A stretch of 64,000 nt of DNA from Hyphomicrobiales bacterium (GTDB lineage: Bacteria > Pseudomonadota > Alphaproteobacteria > JAPOUT01), in the NCBI GenBank assembly GCA_026708505.1, contig JAPOUU010000038.1:1-64000 (forward strand), given 5' to 3'. The notes beneath the pieces are model-generated. The model had not been told where the DNA came from, did no database searches, and worked only from the letters and a program-made list of their open reading frames with translations. Every line of letters starts with the position of its first letter. Position 1 is the first letter of the stretch. The translations under genes and the position numbers were made by a program. This document shows positions 28,749 to 38,051 of this stretch, piece by piece.

Positions 28749-28899
28749 TGCTAAATTCTTGGGGATTCTTGGTAATGCCACAAATTCCTCCAAATTTCGC
28801 CAAAAATCCGCAATTTTTTTCAAACGCGCAATTTAGGATTCGTTCGGAAAATCATGGAGAATCAGTGCCTTGAGGCGTTCGAATGTGCCCATAAAGTAA

Positions 28900-29011
28900 G
28901 GGCTTCCGCTGGTAGTATGCGGAAGCCCGGGGTATGCCGTCGTGGGCGATTGCATGCTATGGCCCGCAACGGAGCGGGGCAGGTTTAGTGTTTATTGCGG
29001 CGGAGCGCAAT
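28900..29011 (+). ncRNA. Three-hairpin structured element, copy B, upstream of rplY
   Basis: Second copy, same length and order as copy A, offset about 262 nt. Stem 1: GGGCTTCCGC (28900-28909) with GCGGAAGCCC (28919-28928), 9-nt loop. Stem 2: CCGT-c-GTGGGC (28937-28947) with GCCCGC-a-ACGG (28962-28972). Stem 3: ATTGCG (28994-28999) with CGCAAT (29006-29011). Stems 2 and 3 differ in sequence from copy A while pairing is kept. It ends 50 nt before the rplY start. No T-run follows stem 1, so it is not a simple terminator. Transcription is not shown. Confidence 0.52.
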
Positions 29012-29061
29012 ATTCCATTTAAAGGTTGTCTTTTTCATCGCATTCGGCTAACCTCGCGCAC

Positions 29062-29751
29062 ATGTCCCAGACCAAAGAAACCACGGACGCCATTGAGACC
29101 GAGCCGCGTAGCGGCTACGGAAAGGGTGCGGCTCGCGCGCTTCGTCGTGCGGGAAGGCTGCCGGGAGTAATCTACGGCAGCACGGGCGAGAGCAGTTCCT
29201 TCTCGTTGGATTATCGTACCGTTGAGCGGCGCTATCTCACAGGCTCTTTTTTAAGCACGCCGTTAGATCTGTCCATTGACGGAGAGGTGGTGCGTGCGTT
29301 GCCGAAGCAGGTGCAGTTGCATCCGGTAAGGGATGATCTGCTGCACGTGGACTTCTTGCGTTTGGATAAAGGCGCGGTGATTGCCGTTGAGGTGCCGGTG
29401 CATTTCTTGAACGAAGAAGAGTCGCCGGGTTTGAAGCGCGGCGGTGTTTTGAACGTTGTGCGCCACACGGTCGAGCTGAACTGTCCCGCCGACGCCATCC
29501 CCGAGTTCATTGAGGTTAATCTCGCCGGAACCGAAATAGGTGACAGCATTCACATCTCGGCTGTGCAATTGCCGGAGAAGGTGACGCCGGTGATCAGGGA
29601 CCGTGACTTTACCATTGCCGGTGTTGTCGCGCCGGCCGTGATGCCGGAGGAGGAGGTGGCAGAAGAAGCCGCCGCGGCCGAGGGAGAAGGCGAAGGCGAA
29701 GAGAGCGCCGAGGCAGGCGAGTCCGCGGAGAAGAAGGACGAGTCCTCCTAA
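29062..29751 (+). CDS. rplY: 50S ribosomal protein L25/general stress protein Ctc
   Basis: 229 residues, long Ctc-type L25 that binds 5S rRNA. The L25 core has ARALRRAGRLPGVIYG and QVQLHPVRDDLLHVDFLRL; the TL5-like C-terminal beta domain has GVLNVVRHTVELNCPADAIP. A low-complexity acidic tail (about residues 195-229) follows. ATG 29062 is chosen over TTG 29026. There is no ribosome-binding site; TTGTCT (29026-29031), 17 nt, TAACCT (29049-29054) then 7 nt to the ATG would be a weak leaderless promoter. It leads the rplY-pth-ychF operon. Confidence 0.94.
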   Translation: MSQTKETTDAIETEPRSGYGKGAARALRRAGRLPGVIYGSTGESSSFSLDYRTVERRYLTGSFLSTPLDLSIDGEVVRALPKQVQLHPVRDDLLHVDFLRLDKGAVIAVEVPVHFLNEEESPGLKRGGVLNVVRHTVELNCPADAIPEFIEVNLAGTEIGDSIHISAVQLPEKVTPVIRDRDFTIAGVVAPAVMPEEEVAEEAAAAEGEGEGEESAEAGESAEKKDESS

Positions 29752-29760
29752 ATTCGTTTT

Positions 29761-30342
29761 ATGATTTTGTTTGTGGGATTGGGCAATCCGGGCAGGGAGC
29801 ATTTGCGCAATCGTCATAATGTCGGCTTCATGGCAATCGAGAGAATCGCTATGCGCTATGAATTCCCTGAACCGCGCGAACGCTTCGGAGGCTTGCTGCA
29901 AGAGCACCGAGTCGACAGCGAGAAATTACTACTGTTCCGGCCTTTGTCATTCATGAACCGCAGCGGGGAACCTGTTTTCCAAGTGAAAGAATTCTTCCGG
30001 ATACAGCCCGGGCAGATAGTCGTGTTTCACGATGAACTGGATCTGGTCTCGGGGAAGCTGCGTGTGAAGACGGGCGGCGGCACGGCAGGGCATAACGGTT
30101 TGCGCTCGATGGTGGGAACGGTGGGGGAGGGATTCCGGCGGGTTCGCATAGGAATCGGCCGACCCATTGAAGAATCAAACGAAGGGCGCGTTCTTTCCCA
30201 TGTATTGGGGGATTTTTCAAAGCGCGACGATGACTGGCTCGAGCCTTTGCTTGATGCGATTGCCCTGAACGCGCCGCTGCTTTTACAAGGACTTGATGAT
30301 GCTTTTGCGAGCAAAGTGATGTCCTCACGCAAGGTGAACTGA
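29761..30342 (+). CDS. pth: Peptidyl-tRNA hydrolase
   Basis: 193 residues, releases peptides from stalled peptidyl-tRNA. Catalytic features: FVGLGNPG near the start, NRHNVGFM with the catalytic His at 19, LSFMNRSGEPV, and FHDELDLVSGKLRVKTGGGTAGHNGLRS (motif shown in part; catalytic Asp in HDELD). It begins 9 nt after rplY and abuts ychF with no gap, so the three are cotranscribed. Confidence 0.95.
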   Translation: MILFVGLGNPGREHLRNRHNVGFMAIERIAMRYEFPEPRERFGGLLQEHRVDSEKLLLFRPLSFMNRSGEPVFQVKEFFRIQPGQIVVFHDELDLVSGKLRVKTGGGTAGHNGLRSMVGTVGEGFRRVRIGIGRPIEESNEGRVLSHVLGDFSKRDDDWLEPLLDAIALNAPLLLQGLDDAFASKVMSSRKVN

Positions 30343-31431
30343 ATGGGATTCGAGTGCGGCATTGTCGGATTGCCGAATGCAGGAAAATCGACTTTATTCA
30401 ATGCTTTGACACGGAGCGCAAACGCGCGCGCGGAGAATTATCCGTTTTGCACGATTGATCCCAACATGGGCGAGGTCGAAGTTCCCGATGAGCGCCTGTG
30501 GCGACTTGCAAAACAAGCATCATCGAAGCAGGTCATCCCGACACGTATTTCTTTTGTTGATATTGCCGGATTGGTTAAAGGCGCATCGCAGGGGGCGGGA
30601 TTGGGGAACCGGTTTTTGTCGCACATCCGCGAAGTTGATGCGTTGGCCCATGTGGTTCGTTGTTTTGTCGACGAGGATGTTGCCCACGTGGAAGGGTCAA
30701 CGGATTCGGTTCATGACGCGGAGATTATCGAGACGGAATTACTGTTATCGGACTTGGAAAGTTTGGAAAAACGCGTCGCCGCCGGCCGCAAGAAACCGGT
30801 AAAAGGCGATTTGGAGGCGGGCTTGCGGATGGAGCTATTGGAGCGCGCGCTGGCGTTGGTGAGCGAAGGTCGCCCGGCGCGCGAGTTGGAAGTCGAAGAG
30901 GCGCATCAGAGCATTTGGCGCCAGTCGGGATTGTTAACATCAAAGCCGATGTTGTATGTGTGCAATGTGGACGAGGGAGGAGAAAATGATTCCGTGCGTG
31001 CGTTGAAGGAGTACGGAGCATCGCGCGGCATTTCGAGCATTGTGATTTCGGCTCGAGTGGAAGAAGAATTGGCAAGTTTTTCGCAGGAGGAGCGTGTTGC
31101 TTATTTGCAGGAGGCGGGGCTGTCGGAGGACGGGCTTTCGGCGTTGATACGTGCGGGCTATGATTTGCTGGAACTGCTGACTTTCTTCACCGTCGGTGAA
31201 AAGGAAGCGCGGGCATGGACGATTCGCACCGGATCTTGCGCGCCCGAGGCGGCCGGACGCATCCATACCGATTTCGAGCGCGGTTTCATCCGTGCCGAGG
31301 TTGTCTCATGGGACCTGTTTCTTGAGCATGGCGGCGAACACGGCGCGCGCGAGGCCGGAGCGCTGCGTTTGGAGGGACGGGAATATGTCGTGTGCGACGG
31401 CGATGTCATACATTTCAGGTTCGCCGTCTGA
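30343..31431 (+). CDS. ychF: Redox-regulated ATPase YchF (OLA1 family)
   Basis: 362 residues, ribosome-associated Obg-family NTPase with ATP preference. G1 motif GLPNAGKSTLFNALT is at about residue 6, G3 is DIAGLVKGASQGAGLGN, and the unusual G4 motif (here within MLYVCNVDE) replaces NKxD. A central coiled-coil precedes the C-terminal TGS domain (TFFTVGEKEARAWTIRTGS, and EGREYVVCDGDVIHFRF). The start immediately follows the pth stop. Confidence 0.95.
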   Translation: MGFECGIVGLPNAGKSTLFNALTRSANARAENYPFCTIDPNMGEVEVPDERLWRLAKQASSKQVIPTRISFVDIAGLVKGASQGAGLGNRFLSHIREVDALAHVVRCFVDEDVAHVEGSTDSVHDAEIIETELLLSDLESLEKRVAAGRKKPVKGDLEAGLRMELLERALALVSEGRPARELEVEEAHQSIWRQSGLLTSKPMLYVCNVDEGGENDSVRALKEYGASRGISSIVISARVEEELASFSQEERVAYLQEAGLSEDGLSALIRAGYDLLELLTFFTVGEKEARAWTIRTGSCAPEAAGRIHTDFERGFIRAEVVSWDLFLEHGGEHGAREAGALRLEGREYVVCDGDVIHFRFAV

Positions 31432-31459
31432 TTCGCTTGGGTGATTCGGGTTTTGAGCC

Positions 31460-32257
31460 CTAAAGCATCTCGAAGCGGGGCATTCCGATGAAGTTGTATC
31501 CGGCGTCCACGTGGTGGATTTCCCCCGTAACCATCCCGGCCGAATCACTCAGCAGATAAACCGCCGCGGCGCCGACATGTTCCAGCTCGACGCTTCCGCG
31601 CAGCGCCGAATGCTTCTTGCTCCAGCGAAACACGCTCTTCGCCTCGCTGATTGCCGACCCGGCAAGCGTGCGCATCGGTCCCGCGGAAATGGCATTAACG
31701 CGGATGCCTTCCGAGCCCAGGTCGGCGGCAAGGTATTTCACGCTTGCCTCAAGGGCGGCCTTGGCAACGCCCATTACATTATAGTTCGGCATTACGCGCG
31801 TTGAACCTTCGTAAGTCAGGGTCACTATCGAGCCGCCGCGTTCGCCTTTGCGCATGAGCGCGGCGGCGCGTCGCGCGACATCGGTAAAAGAGAAACAGGA
31901 AATATCCATCGTCTGCAAGAAATTATTTCGAGTCGTGTCCACATAGCGACCGGAGAGCTCCTGCTTGTCGGAATAGGCAATTGCATGAACGAGAAAATCC
32001 ATGCTTCCCCATTTTTGCTCAAGGGTTTGAAAGGCGGCGTCCAGTTCGTCTTCGCGACTGACATCGCAAGAGAGAACCAGATCCGATCCCACCGACTTCG
32101 CCAACGGACGAATGCGATCGCCGAAGATGTCGCCTTGGTAGGTGAAGGCAAGTTCGGCGCCTTGCTCCGCAAGAGCGTGGGCTATTCCCCAGGCAATCGA
32201 GCGCTCGTTGGCAACCCCCATCACCAAGCCTCGTCGACCTTCCATCATTTTTCCCAT
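31460..32257 (-). CDS. fabI: Enoyl-[acyl-carrier-protein] reductase (NADH)
   Basis: 265 residues, last reduction step of fatty-acid elongation. It is an SDR-fold enzyme with GLVMGVANERSIAWGIA at the N-terminus and the FabI-type catalytic Tyr-x6-Lys within PNYNVMGVAKAALEASVKYLA; SAGPMRTLAGSAI follows. This is the triclosan-target class. It lies 9 nt downstream of fabB, so it is the third gene of a fabA-fabB-fabI operon. Confidence 0.95.
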   Translation of the reverse strand: MGKMMEGRRGLVMGVANERSIAWGIAHALAEQGAELAFTYQGDIFGDRIRPLAKSVGSDLVLSCDVSREDELDAAFQTLEQKWGSMDFLVHAIAYSDKQELSGRYVDTTRNNFLQTMDISCFSFTDVARRAAALMRKGERGGSIVTLTYEGSTRVMPNYNVMGVAKAALEASVKYLAADLGSEGIRVNAISAGPMRTLAGSAISEAKSVFRWSKKHSALRGSVELEHVGAAAVYLLSDSAGMVTGEIHHVDAGYNFIGMPRFEML

Positions 32258-32266
32258 TTTTGCGGA

Positions 32267-33484
32267 CTAATCTTGGAAGCGCGCGAAAGTCAGGGACGCG
32301 TTTGTACCACCGAAACCAAAACTGTTTGATAGCGCGCAATTGATTTGAACTTCCTTGCATTCACGAACAATGGGAAGATCGGCAAACTCGTCATCGAGTT
32401 CCTGAATATGCGCCGATTCGCACAAGAAACCGTCGCGCATCATCAAAAGCGTGTAGATGGCCTCATGCGCTCCCGCCGCGCCAAGCGAGTGCCCGCTCAA
32501 TGCTTTCGTTGCGTTGACGGCGGGAATGTCGTCGCCGAAGACCTCTCGCAAGGCCTGGGTCTCGCGCATGTCTCCAACCGGCGTGGAGGTCGCATGCGCA
32601 TTGATGTATTCGAGTTTGTGCTCAACGCCTTCGAGGGCTTGCTTGATGCAGCGGACGGCGCCTTCGCCCGAAGGCTGCACCATGTCCTTGCCGTCCGAGG
32701 TTGCGCCGTAGCCGACCAGTTCGGCGTGAATGCGCGCTCCCCGATTCTTCGCAAATTCAAGCTCCTCCAGCACCAGTGCGCCGCCGCCGCCCGAGATGAC
32801 GAAGCCGTCGCGGGTTTTATCAAACGGACGCGAGGAGGTCTCCGGCGTTTCGTTGTGCTTCGAGGAGAGCGCGCCCATGGCATCGAACATTATCGAAGTG
32901 CTCCAATGCATCGGTTCGCCGCCGCCCACAAGCATCACATCCTGAACTCCCGACCGAATGAAATCGTAGCCGTTGCCGATGCAATGCGCCGAAGTCGCGC
33001 ACGCCGAGGAGATTGAATAACTCGGTCCTAAAATTTTAAATTCAACGGAAAGATTCGCCGATGTCGTTGAGGTCATGGACTTGGCCACCGAAGTCACCGG
33101 CACCCGCCGCGCGCCGCGCGCGCGCGCCGTGTCAATCACCGTCTCAAGAACGCCGGTCGGAGGTCCGCCGCTTCCCATCACCAGCCCCGTGCGGGGATTC
33201 GAAACAAACTTCTCCTCCAGTTTCGCGTCCTCAATGGCTTCCTTCAGCGCGATGTAATTCCACATTGCGCCGTCCGCCATGAAACGCGTGACCTTGTCGT
33301 CGGGGACGTCCCCTTCGCGCACCTTCGGATACGCATGGACAAGGGAGCGAAATTTATACTGTTCGTGTTCCTCGGCCTTCGAGACTCCCGAACGCGCATG
33401 CCGAAGACTGTCGGAGACCTCGTCCAGGTTTCCGCCAATCGAAGAAACAATTCCCATCCCGGTTACAACAACTCGACGCTTCAT
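32267..33484 (-). CDS. fabB: Beta-ketoacyl-ACP synthase I
   Basis: 405 residues, condensing enzyme that elongates unsaturated intermediates made by FabA. The Cys-His-His triad is visible: SISSACATSAHCIGNG, NAHATSTPVGD and SLGAAGAHEAIYTL. The pairing directly after fabA (3-nt gap) favours FabB over FabF. It starts MKRRVVVTGMGIVSSIG, the usual N-terminus. Confidence 0.94.
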   Translation of the reverse strand: MKRRVVVTGMGIVSSIGGNLDEVSDSLRHARSGVSKAEEHEQYKFRSLVHAYPKVREGDVPDDKVTRFMADGAMWNYIALKEAIEDAKLEEKFVSNPRTGLVMGSGGPPTGVLETVIDTARARGARRVPVTSVAKSMTSTTSANLSVEFKILGPSYSISSACATSAHCIGNGYDFIRSGVQDVMLVGGGEPMHWSTSIMFDAMGALSSKHNETPETSSRPFDKTRDGFVISGGGGALVLEELEFAKNRGARIHAELVGYGATSDGKDMVQPSGEGAVRCIKQALEGVEHKLEYINAHATSTPVGDMRETQALREVFGDDIPAVNATKALSGHSLGAAGAHEAIYTLLMMRDGFLCESAHIQELDDEFADLPIVRECKEVQINCALSNSFGFGGTNASLTFARFQD

Positions 33485-33487
33485 TTT

Positions 33488-34015
33488 TTATTCTCCCGAT
33501 GTTTCAGGCGCGTCCGCAAATAAGCCGACGCGCAAACCCTTTGCCTCGTAAACACGCTTCCCGTCCGCCAGCAGAAAGCCGTTCGCAATTCCCATCACCG
33601 CCTTGCGCATGATCACACGGGTAAGATCAATGTGATATTCAATCTTGCGGATGGACGGTAAAATCATTCCGGTAAAGCGCACCTCGTCGACGCCCAGCGC
33701 CCGTCCGCGCCCGAGGCCGCCCCGCCATCCGAGGAAAAATCCGAGCAACTGCCACATCGCATCCAGACCGAGGCATCCGGGCATGACCGGATCGTTGATG
33801 AAGTGGCATTGGAAGAACCAGTCGTCCGGGCGAATGTTCATCTCCGCGACGATGCCCCCGCGCTGCTCGCTCCCGCCGTCCTCCGAGATGTGCGTGATGC
33901 GGTCAAACATCAACATCGGCGGCATCGGCAATTGCGGATTTCCGGCCCCGAACATCTCTCCGCGCGCGCACGACAGCAAATCCTCATATTCAAAACTGGA
34001 CGGGGGTTTTCCCAT
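33488..34015 (-). CDS. fabA: 3-hydroxyacyl-ACP dehydratase/isomerase
   Basis: 175 residues, dehydrates 3-hydroxydecanoyl-ACP and isomerises the product, the branch point of anaerobic-type unsaturated fatty-acid synthesis. The hot-dog fold active-site block [22 protein letters not shown] (shown in part) contains the catalytic His near residue 71, and the Asp is in GLDAMWQ. First gene of the operon. Its 67-nt upstream gap has a minus-strand TTGCTC and a TGCTAAAT-like box that could be a promoter, but the fit is modest. Confidence 0.95.
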   Translation of the reverse strand: MGKPPSSFEYEDLLSCARGEMFGAGNPQLPMPPMLMFDRITHISEDGGSEQRGGIVAEMNIRPDDWFFQCHFINDPVMPGCLGLDAMWQLLGFFLGWRGGLGRGRALGVDEVRFTGMILPSIRKIEYHIDLTRVIMRKAVMGIANGFLLADGKRVYEAKGLRVGLFADAPETSGE

Positions 34016-34082
34016 GATACAACCCTGCTCGTTTCAACTGTATGCAATTTAGCACATTTCTACCCCTTTGAGCAAAAGGCTT

Positions 34083-35999
34083 TTATCCCCGCAGGGAAAC
34101 CGCATTTGCAGGGCGGGCTAATCGGCTTGCGCGGCGGGGTTTCCGAACGGCGGCCTCTTCGTCAAAAAGCTCAACTAATTTGTCCACCATCGCGCCTCCG
34201 AGTTGTGCCGCATCGTTGATGGTGACCGCGCGGCGGTAAAAACGCGTGACATCATGACCGATGCCGATGGCTATGAGTTGCACTGACGAACGTTCTTCTA
34301 TCAATGTGATGGCGCGCCGCAGATGCCGCTCGAGATAATTTCCCTTGTTGACCGAGAGCGTCGAGTCATCCACGGGCGCGCCGTCCGAAATCACCATCAG
34401 GATGCGCCGTTGCTCCGGACGCGCAAGCAAACGCCGGTGCGCCCATTGAACCGCTTCGCCATCGATGTTTTCTTTCAACAAACCTTCGCGCAACATCAAG
34501 CCCATCGAACGGCGCGCACGCCTCCACGGCATGTCGGCGGCCTTGTAAACGATATGGCGCAATTCGTTCAAACGTCCGGGATAGGGAGGCTTGCCTTGCT
34601 CGATCCATTTTTCACGGGCGCGTCCGCCTTTCCACGCACGGGTAGTAAAGCCGAGAATCTCGACTCCCACGCCGCAGCGCTCAAGCGTGCGCGCGAGAAT
34701 GTCGGCGCAGATCGCGGCGGTGTTAATGGGACGGCCGCGCATGGAACCGGAGTTGTCCAGCAACAAGGAAACAATGGTGTCCTGGAAGCGGGTCTCGCGC
34801 TCCACCTTGAACGAAAGCGGCGCGCTCGGATCGCAAATGACCCGCGCCAGCCGCGCGCTGTCGAGAATGCCTTCTTCGAGCTCGAACTCCCAGTCGCGCT
34901 TTTGCAGCGCAAGAAGATGCCGTTGCAGTCGGTGGGCGAGACGCGAGGTCGCATTGCGCAACATGTCCAACTGGCGGTCAAGTTGTCCGCGCAACATTTC
35001 CATCTCTTCGCTGCCGCACAGGCTTTCGGCCGCGACCTCCTCGTCGAATTCGCGGGCGAAAACGCGATAGTCGGCTTCAAGGCCGTCTTGTGTGTTGGAG
35101 GGATATGCGCCCCGCCCGGCATCCATTTCGCCTTGTCCGCCTTCTTCCGCCCGGGCTTCGCTGTCCGCGTCGCCCGCCTGCGCATCGCTTGAATCATCCG
35201 ATTCTCCCGAAGCGGACGAGCCCGCCGACGGCATCGGATTTGCCTCGTCGTTCTCGCCGGAGTCGGAATCATCCGAAGACTCCGATTCGCTGTCGCTGTT
35301 TTCTTGCTGCTCGGAGTCTTCCCGTGTTTCACTCTCGCTGCCTTCCTCGCCCAAGCCCAACTGCGTGATCATCCGCTGAATCTTTTCAGCAAACGCTTCC
35401 TGGCTGTCCATATCCTCGCCCAGCAGGTCGAGAAGTTCCCCGGCTTTGTCCTCAATCAACGAACGCCACAACTCAACCATCTCCTGCGCACGCTCGGGAA
35501 TCTTCGCGCCGCTCAAACGTTCCCGCGCCAGCAACGCGACAACCTCGGCGACATTGCTTTCATCATTTGCCGGTTTTTCGCTTAAATCATGTTCGCGCCA
35601 TCGTGCATCAAGAACGTCATCAAGATTCTTCGCCACTCCCGCCATGCGCGAAGCGCCAATGGATTCGACGCGCGTTTGCTCCAATAATTCAAACAGTCGG
35701 CGCGCTAGTTCGCCTCTAGGCTCAAGGCGCGAATGCAGTGCGGCATCGTGATGTGCGATTTTGAGAGCGGCGGCATCGGCGCGGCCGCGCAAGACGGCAA
35801 CTTCGCTCGCCTTCATAAAACGTCGCTCGGCAAGAGGCAGTCGAAGGGTGCGCCCCTCAAGGGATTCGCTCTCGCCCGGTCCGAATGAAAGCTCAATGTC
35901 CGATTCTCCGGCAATCGACCGGACCGCCACCGTAAGCGCCTGCGAGCGCAGGCTCGCACGGGTCTGCGCGCTCGAGGAAGGGGTGGTGTTGCGGGGCAT
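34083..35999 (-). CDS. cobT: Aerobic cobaltochelatase subunit CobT
   Basis: 638 residues. CobT with CobS forms the AAA-type motor that works with CobN to insert cobalt into hydrogenobyrinate a,c-diamide. An N-terminal CobT domain, a central acidic low-complexity stretch (Asp/Glu/Ser rich, about residues 215-300) and a C-terminal von Willebrand A domain with MIDAS motif [11 protein letters not shown] are in order. ATG 35999 is chosen: the open frame runs further upstream but overlaps cobS, and family homology starts near residue 15. cobN is not in the window. Confidence 0.93.
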   Translation of the reverse strand: MPRNTTPSSSAQTRASLRSQALTVAVRSIAGESDIELSFGPGESESLEGRTLRLPLAERRFMKASEVAVLRGRADAAALKIAHHDAALHSRLEPRGELARRLFELLEQTRVESIGASRMAGVAKNLDDVLDARWREHDLSEKPANDESNVAEVVALLARERLSGAKIPERAQEMVELWRSLIEDKAGELLDLLGEDMDSQEAFAEKIQRMITQLGLGEEGSESETREDSEQQENSDSESESSDDSDSGENDEANPMPSAGSSASGESDDSSDAQAGDADSEARAEEGGQGEMDAGRGAYPSNTQDGLEADYRVFAREFDEEVAAESLCGSEEMEMLRGQLDRQLDMLRNATSRLAHRLQRHLLALQKRDWEFELEEGILDSARLARVICDPSAPLSFKVERETRFQDTIVSLLLDNSGSMRGRPINTAAICADILARTLERCGVGVEILGFTTRAWKGGRAREKWIEQGKPPYPGRLNELRHIVYKAADMPWRRARRSMGLMLREGLLKENIDGEAVQWAHRRLLARPEQRRILMVISDGAPVDDSTLSVNKGNYLERHLRRAITLIEERSSVQLIAIGIGHDVTRFYRRAVTINDAAQLGGAMVDKLVELFDEEAAVRKPRRASRLARPANAVSLRG

Positions 36000-36010
36000 G
36001 GAAGTCGCGA

Positions 36011-37012
36011 TTAAGTGCTCGCCTCGTTTCTGGCTTCCTCGCTGCTCCAGGCCTCGGGCAGGTCTTCGGCAAAGCAGCGCTGGTAGAGCTCGGCAACCGC
36101 AGGGCGCTCGAGCTCGTCGCATTTGTTCAGGAAGGTAATCCGGAACGCAAACGAGATGTCCTTAAAGATTTCGGCGTTCTCCGCCCAGGTCAAAACCGTG
36201 CGCGGCGACATCACCGTGGAAATATCACCGTTAATGAAGGCCTCGCGCGAAAGTTCGGCAACATTAACCATCTTCGAGACCTCTTTGCGTCCCTTGGGCG
36301 TGCGGTACGACTTCGCCTTCGCAAGAATAATCTCCACCTCTTCATCATGGGGGAGGTAGTTGAGAGTCGTGACAATGTTCCAGCGGTCCATTTGTCCCTG
36401 GTTGATTTGCTGTGTCCCGTGGTAGAGGCCGCTGGTATCGCCAAGTCCGACGGTGTTGGTCGTCGAAAACAGCCGAAACGCCGGATGCGGTTGAAGCACC
36501 CTGTTCTGGTCGAGCAGGGTAAGCTTGCCGGAAGCCTCGAGAATGCGCTGGATGACGAACATCACATCGGGCCTGCCGGCGTCATATTCGTCAAAGACAA
36601 GAGCGGTCGGGTGCTGCAGCGCCCACGGCAAAATACCCTCGCGAAACTCCGTTACTTGTTTGCCGTCACGCAGGACGATCGCATCCTTGCCGACGAGATC
36701 AATGCGGGAGATGTGACTGTCGAGATTGATGCGAATGCAGGGCCATTTGAGTCGTGCGGCGATTTGTTCGATGTGCGTCGATTTCCCCGTTCCATGATAA
36801 CCCTGCACCATCACACGGCGGTTATGCGCAAAGCCCGCAAGGATGGCCAGAGTGGTTTCGCGATCGAAGCGGTAATCCGGATCGATCTCGGGGGTGTGCT
36901 CGCTTTCACTCGAGAAGGCGGGCACTTTCATATCCGCATCAATGCCGAAGACCTCCCGCGCATTAACTTCTATGTCGGGACGGTTTTCGGAAGGGTGGTC
37001 TGTGGCGTTCAT
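36011..37012 (-). CDS. cobS: Aerobic cobaltochelatase subunit CobS
   Basis: 333 residues, MoxR-like AAA+ ATPase partner of CobT. Walker A is [15 protein letters not shown] near residue 75, Walker B is [16 protein letters not shown], and sensor-like [17 protein letters not shown] follows. The start at 37012 ([13 protein letters not shown]) lies one nt after the stop of the upstream J-domain gene; the frame is open further upstream but without homology. The end is 11 nt from cobT. Named here in the Pseudomonas denitrificans scheme, not the cobalamin synthase CobS of enterics. Confidence 0.94.
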   Translation of the reverse strand: MNATDHPSENRPDIEVNAREVFGIDADMKVPAFSSESEHTPEIDPDYRFDRETTLAILAGFAHNRRVMVQGYHGTGKSTHIEQIAARLKWPCIRINLDSHISRIDLVGKDAIVLRDGKQVTEFREGILPWALQHPTALVFDEYDAGRPDVMFVIQRILEASGKLTLLDQNRVLQPHPAFRLFSTTNTVGLGDTSGLYHGTQQINQGQMDRWNIVTTLNYLPHDEEVEIILAKAKSYRTPKGRKEVSKMVNVAELSREAFINGDISTVMSPRTVLTWAENAEIFKDISFAFRITFLNKCDELERPAVAELYQRCFAEDLPEAWSSEEARNEAST

Positions 37013-37013
37013 G

Positions 37014-37664
37014 TCAATTAAGGAAGTCGCGTGCTTTGAGGTGGTCGTGGGCGGAAAGAATCTGGATGAGTTTGTCGGCGAGAGCTTCTTTGTCGTTGGC
37101 GGAGTCGTCGCCAAGCGCGTCCGGATGGAACTTTTTGATGAGAAGTTTATAGCGCGCTTTGATCTCTTTGCTCGAGGGAATCTTGTTGTCTCCGTCAAAG
37201 CCGAGGGTTTCGAGAGCCTTGCGGTCGGCGGGTAGAATTCTCGCGGATGTCTTTGCAGAAGAGACCCTCGAAGGCGCACTGCCGTCGGAGCGCCAACGCT
37301 GCAACAACTCCTGAACGCGGTGGCGCAACCATTCGTTCGGATTGCTTCCCTGTTGCGCACCCATCGCCCAAGTCGGACGCATTCCCGTAACGCTCGCCTT
37401 TACAAAGGCGTCAATCTCCTCGTCGCTCATGCCGTCCAGGTAATTGTAAGAACTGTTGTAGCTGCGGACATGGTTCAGGCAAAACAAATGATAAAGGGGC
37501 TCGCCGTGCGCCTCAATCTGCTCGCGCGATGCCGGCGCCTTGTATCGCGCGGGCAGGGCGCAGCCGGGCCATTCGCACAGCGAAAGGCTCTCGTCCTCCA
37601 TCTCGTCAGGTTCGCGGTTTCTCGACGAACGCACCGAGTCAAACAATCCGGAATCCAGTCTCAT
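37014..37664 (-). CDS. J-domain protein (DnaJ-like cochaperone)
   Basis: 216 residues. The N-terminal part has a cysteine-containing [15 protein letters not shown] block and a central [22 protein letters not shown] segment typical of alphaproteobacterial proteins next to cobS. The J domain is C-terminal (about residues 150-216) with the HPD motif in [11 protein letters not shown]. It probably stimulates a DnaK-type chaperone; client unknown. ATG 37664 is supported by a promoter whose -10 ends 7 nt upstream. It leads the J-domain/cobS/cobT transcript. Confidence 0.88.
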   Translation of the reverse strand: MRLDSGLFDSVRSSRNREPDEMEDESLSLCEWPGCALPARYKAPASREQIEAHGEPLYHLFCLNHVRSYNSSYNYLDGMSDEEIDAFVKASVTGMRPTWAMGAQQGSNPNEWLRHRVQELLQRWRSDGSAPSRVSSAKTSARILPADRKALETLGFDGDNKIPSSKEIKARYKLLIKKFHPDALGDDSANDKEALADKLIQILSAHDHLKARDFLN

Positions 37665-37671
37665 AAGCGCG

Positions 37672-37700
37672 ATTATGGACGCATTCCGGCACGATGGCAA
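37672..37700 (-). promoter_or_regulatory. Candidate leaderless promoter of the J-domain/cobS/cobT operon
   Basis: On the minus strand TTGCCA (37700-37695), a 17-nt spacer and CATAAT (37677-37672) lie 7 nt before ATG 37664. Both hexamers match five of six consensus bases. +1 would fall at or one base before the start codon, and there is no ribosome-binding site. Confidence 0.62.
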
Positions 37701-37745
37701 CTGCCGCACTGGCAATCTTTGACGTTCTCGTGGTAAGCAGGGGGG

Positions 37746-38051
37746 ATGCCCGTCTCCGCCGCCGAAACCTTCCTGCAAAAGCGTCTATGCGATAGCCTCG
37801 CACCGCAGGAATTGGAGATCGTGGACGAGTCGCATCGCCATATCGGGCACGCGGGCGCAAACGCGTCCGGCGTCGGCAGCCACTTCCGCGTGCGCATTGT
37901 CGCCGGGGCGTTCGAAGGCCTCTCCCGGGTGCAGCGGCACCGCCTCGTCTATCGTGCGCTTCGGGACGAAGCCGGCGGTGCGCTCGGATGCGGGATTCAC
38001 GCCCTTGAGCTTATTGCTCTGTCTCCGGGGGAGGAGTCTTCGGAGGCGTAA
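37746..38051 (+). CDS. bolA: BolA family protein
   Basis: 101 residues. BolA proteins partner monothiol glutaredoxins in iron-sulfur handling and can act as regulators. The BolA core is visible as LEIVDESHRHIGHAG, SHFRVRIVAGAFEG and RHRLVYRAL, with the conserved histidines. GGGGGG lies directly before the ATG, too close for a typical ribosome-binding site. Its 3' end overlaps the convergent corC gene by 41 nt, the largest overlap in the window. Confidence 0.93.
   Translation: MPVSAAETFLQKRLCDSLAPQELEIVDESHRHIGHAGANASGVGSHFRVRIVAGAFEGLSRVQRHRLVYRALRDEAGGALGCGIHALELIALSPGEESSEA

Noticed and set aside
28900-28928. Stem 1 of copy B as an intrinsic terminator
   Set aside because: Strong stem but followed by GGGGTATG with no U tract; same in copy A.
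28934-29170. Small plus-strand frame across copy B and into rplY
   Set aside because: Not shared with copy A, where the matching ATG stops after six codons, and it runs out of frame into rplY.
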